A stretch of 64,000 nucleotides of DNA from Glycomyces paridis (lineage in GTDB: Bacteria; Actinomycetota; Actinomycetes; Mycobacteriales; Micromonosporaceae). The translations under genes were made by a program, and so were the position numbers. The notes beneath the pieces are model-generated. The model had not been told where the DNA came from. It worked only from the letters and a program-made list of their open reading frames with translations, and searched no databases. The DNA is taken from the NCBI RefSeq assembly GCF_004912155.1, contig NZ_STGX01000017.1, positions 16,830 to 80,829 of the forward strand, in the 5' to 3' direction. This document shows positions 62,372-64,000 of the stretch, piece by piece (the first letter of the stretch is position 1; each line of letters starts with the position of its first letter).

Positions 62372-64000
62372 ATGGACGCCGACCGGGCCCGGCTCGCCGT
62401 CGACGAGGCCAGCAACGCCCTGGCCGACCACCTGCGCGCCCACCCCGAGGTCGCGCCCGCGCTCACCGAGGACGAGGACGCCGGGCACGCCCGCGTCCGC
62501 GAGGCCGACGCCGCCGGACTCAACGCCGCCTGGAAGGCGAACCTGCTGCGCATCGCCGCCGCCGACCTCACCGGGACCGTCGACTTCCGCGCCACCTCGG
62601 CCGCGCTGGCGCGCCTCGCCGACGCCGTCTTGGCCCGCGGCCTCGCGCTCGCCACCGCCGAGATCGACCCCTCCGGCGCCGAGGAGGCCCGCCTCGCCGT
62701 CGTCGCCATGGGCAAGACCGGCGGCGAAGAGCTCAACTACGTCTCCGATGTGGACGTCGTGTTCGTCGCCGAAGGGAACCTCGACCTCGCCGCCCGCCGG
62801 GCCGCCCGCATGATCCAGATCGTCGGCCCCGCCACCTGGCCCGTCGACGCGGGCCTGCGGCCCGAAGGGCGCGCCGGTGTCCTCGTCCGCTCGGTCGAGT
62901 CCTACCTCGCCTACCTCAAGGACTGGGCCCGCACCTGGGAGTTCCAGGCGCTCCTCAAGGCCCGGCCCGCCGCCGGGGACCTCGGGCTCGGTCTCGACTG
63001 GCTCGCCGCCGTGCAGCCGTTCATCTGGGGCGCCGCCGACCGCCCCGGCGTCGTCGCCGACATCCGGGACATGCGCCGCAAGGTCGCCGACTCGGTGCCC
63101 AGCGCCGAGCGCCGCTACGAGATCAAGCTCGGACCCGGCGGCCTGCGCGACATCGAGTTCGCCGTCCAGCTCCTGCAACTCGTGCACGGCCGCGGCGACC
63201 CCACCCTCCGCGTCCGCTCCACACTGGAGGCCCTCGATGTGCTCGTCGCGGGCGGCTACCTCGCCCGCCGCGACGGCGAGGACCTCGCCGACACCTACGT
63301 CTTCCTGCGCACCGTCGAGCACCGGCTCCAGTTGCAGCGCCTGCTGCGCACCCACCGCGTCCCCGACGGCGGCGAACCGCTCCACCACCTCGCCCGCACC
63401 CTCGGGTACACCACCGACGAGGGCTTCCTCGCGGCCTGGCGCGCCCACGCCACCACCGCGCGGCGCCTCCACGAGAAACTCCTGTACAAGCCGCTGCTCG
63501 ACGCCGTCACCCGCGTCTCCACCGCGGAGCTGCGCATGACCGAGACCGAGGCCGCCTCGCGCCTGGCCGTCCTCGGCTTCGCCGACCCCGCGAGCGCGCT
63601 CACCCACATCAAGAAGCTCACCGCGGGCGTCTCGCGCACCGCGACCGTCCAGCGCGCCCTCCTGCCGGTCGTCCTGCACGAACTCGCCGACTCGCCCGAG
63701 CCCGACCGCGGCCTGCTCGCCTACCGCCAGGTCTCCGACAAGCTCGGCGCCACCCCCTGGTACCTGCGGCTCCTGCGCGACGGCGGCCCCGCGGCCGTGC
63801 GCCTGGCCCGCCTGCTGGGCACCTCTCGGTACTTCACGGGCCTCCTGCTCCACGTCCCGCAGTCGCTGCGCTACCTCTCCGACAACGCCGACCTCACCCC
63901 CCGCCCGCGCGAGGAGCTCGCGGCCGGGATGCTCCAGGCCGCCGCCCGGCACGCCGACGCGACCGCCGCGATCGGCGCCGTGCGCGCGATCCGCCGCCGC
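62372..64000 (+). CDS. glnE: Glutamine synthetase adenylyltransferase, 3'-truncated by window
   Basis: Bifunctional enzyme that adenylylates and de-adenylylates glutamine synthetase (the Tyr-bearing GlnA1, not the neighbour). 543 codons are visible. The nucleotidyltransferase motif AMGKTGGEELNYVSDVDVVF is near residue 112, with KLGPGGLRDIEFAVQLLQLV near 250 and the helical domain after it; the second catalytic domain should lie beyond the window. Homology begins almost at the start (NALADHLRAHPE near residue 15), so roughly 70-100 residues found at the N-terminus of typical GlnE are absent. A TGA directly before the ATG rules out upstream extension. Confidence 0.9.
   Translation, partial: MDADRARLAVDEASNALADHLRAHPEVAPALTEDEDAGHARVREADAAGLNAAWKANLLRIAAADLTGTVDFRATSAALARLADAVLARGLALATAEIDPSGAEEARLAVVAMGKTGGEELNYVSDVDVVFVAEGNLDLAARRAARMIQIVGPATWPVDAGLRPEGRAGVLVRSVESYLAYLKDWARTWEFQALLKARPAAGDLGLGLDWLAAVQPFIWGAADRPGVVADIRDMRRKVADSVPSAERRYEIKLGPGGLRDIEFAVQLLQLVHGRGDPTLRVRSTLEALDVLVAGGYLARRDGEDLADTYVFLRTVEHRLQLQRLLRTHRVPDGGEPLHHLARTLGYTTDEGFLAAWRAHATTARRLHEKLLYKPLLDAVTRVSTAELRMTETEAASRLAVLGFADPASALTHIKKLTAGVSRTATVQRALLPVVLHELADSPEPDRGLLAYRQVSDKLGATPWYLRLLRDGGPAAVRLARLLGTSRYFTGLLLHVPQSLRYLSDNADLTPRPREELAAGMLQAAARHADATAAIGAVRAIRRR

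Overview
The window is a very GC-rich (roughly 70%+) actinobacterial chromosome segment. Gene content and order point to Actinomycetota of the Micromonosporales/Glycomycetales kind: a conservon-type sensor plus roadblock pair, erpA followed by a PfkB-family gene and later ctaC-ctaF, glnA2 next to glnE, GTG/TTG starts, and many genes whose -10 box lies 6-7 bases before the start codon. The genus is inference.

Layout. 1-3.7 kb: the end of an unknown membrane protein and a GGDEF/EAL protein. 3.7-7.4 kb: ilvBNC (branched-chain amino acid synthesis) behind a Leu/Val leader peptide and terminator. 7.4-9.4 kb: a small accessory interval with vapBC, a decayed HicB-like antitoxin, a small membrane protein and palindromic repeats; it begins and ends in copies of ilvC 3'-end sequence or hairpins. 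9.4-16.9 kb (minus): a branched-chain amino acid ABC importer (livK-livH-livMG fusion-livF) followed with almost no gap by a conservon sensor (cvnA) and roadblock protein (cvnB); the usual partners cvnC and cvnD are absent. 17.3-30.9 kb: miaB, a methyltransferase, an ECF sigma/anti-sigma pair divergent from a lipoprotein and a cytochrome b, a heterodimeric ABC exporter, a tyrosine phosphatase, a DUF349 protein, miaA and an aldo/keto reductase.

31-38.7 kb: a WG-repeat protein, DUF3043, murA, nadA, glycerate kinase, erpA and a shortened PfkB-like protein lacking the catalytic Asp. 38.9-46.4 kb: dppABCDF and a secreted GH62 arabinofuranosidase with CBM2. 46.6-50.9 kb: a MORN protein, a PP2C-like protein, two membrane proteins, a Vat/CatB-like acetyltransferase and superoxide dismutase with three tandem Nur-like boxes. 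51-60 kb: cysteine desulfurase, ctaC, ctaF, a Nudix protein, RNase P RNA (minus strand), a TauE/SafE permease, nadE, panB, a HAD phosphatase and a MOSC protein. 60.3-64 kb: glnA2, a class I amidotransferase-like protein and glnE, which runs off the window.

The genes link in several ways. ilvBNC makes the ketoisovalerate that panB uses, and the liv operon imports the same amino acids. miaA and miaB act in sequence on tRNA A37. nadA and nadE are both NAD synthesis. erpA and the desulfurase serve Fe-S enzymes such as NadA and MiaB. Most of the window is core metabolism; the accessory 2 kb after ilvC, the incomplete conservon, the degenerate PfkB protein and the stop-less miaA are the unusual parts.
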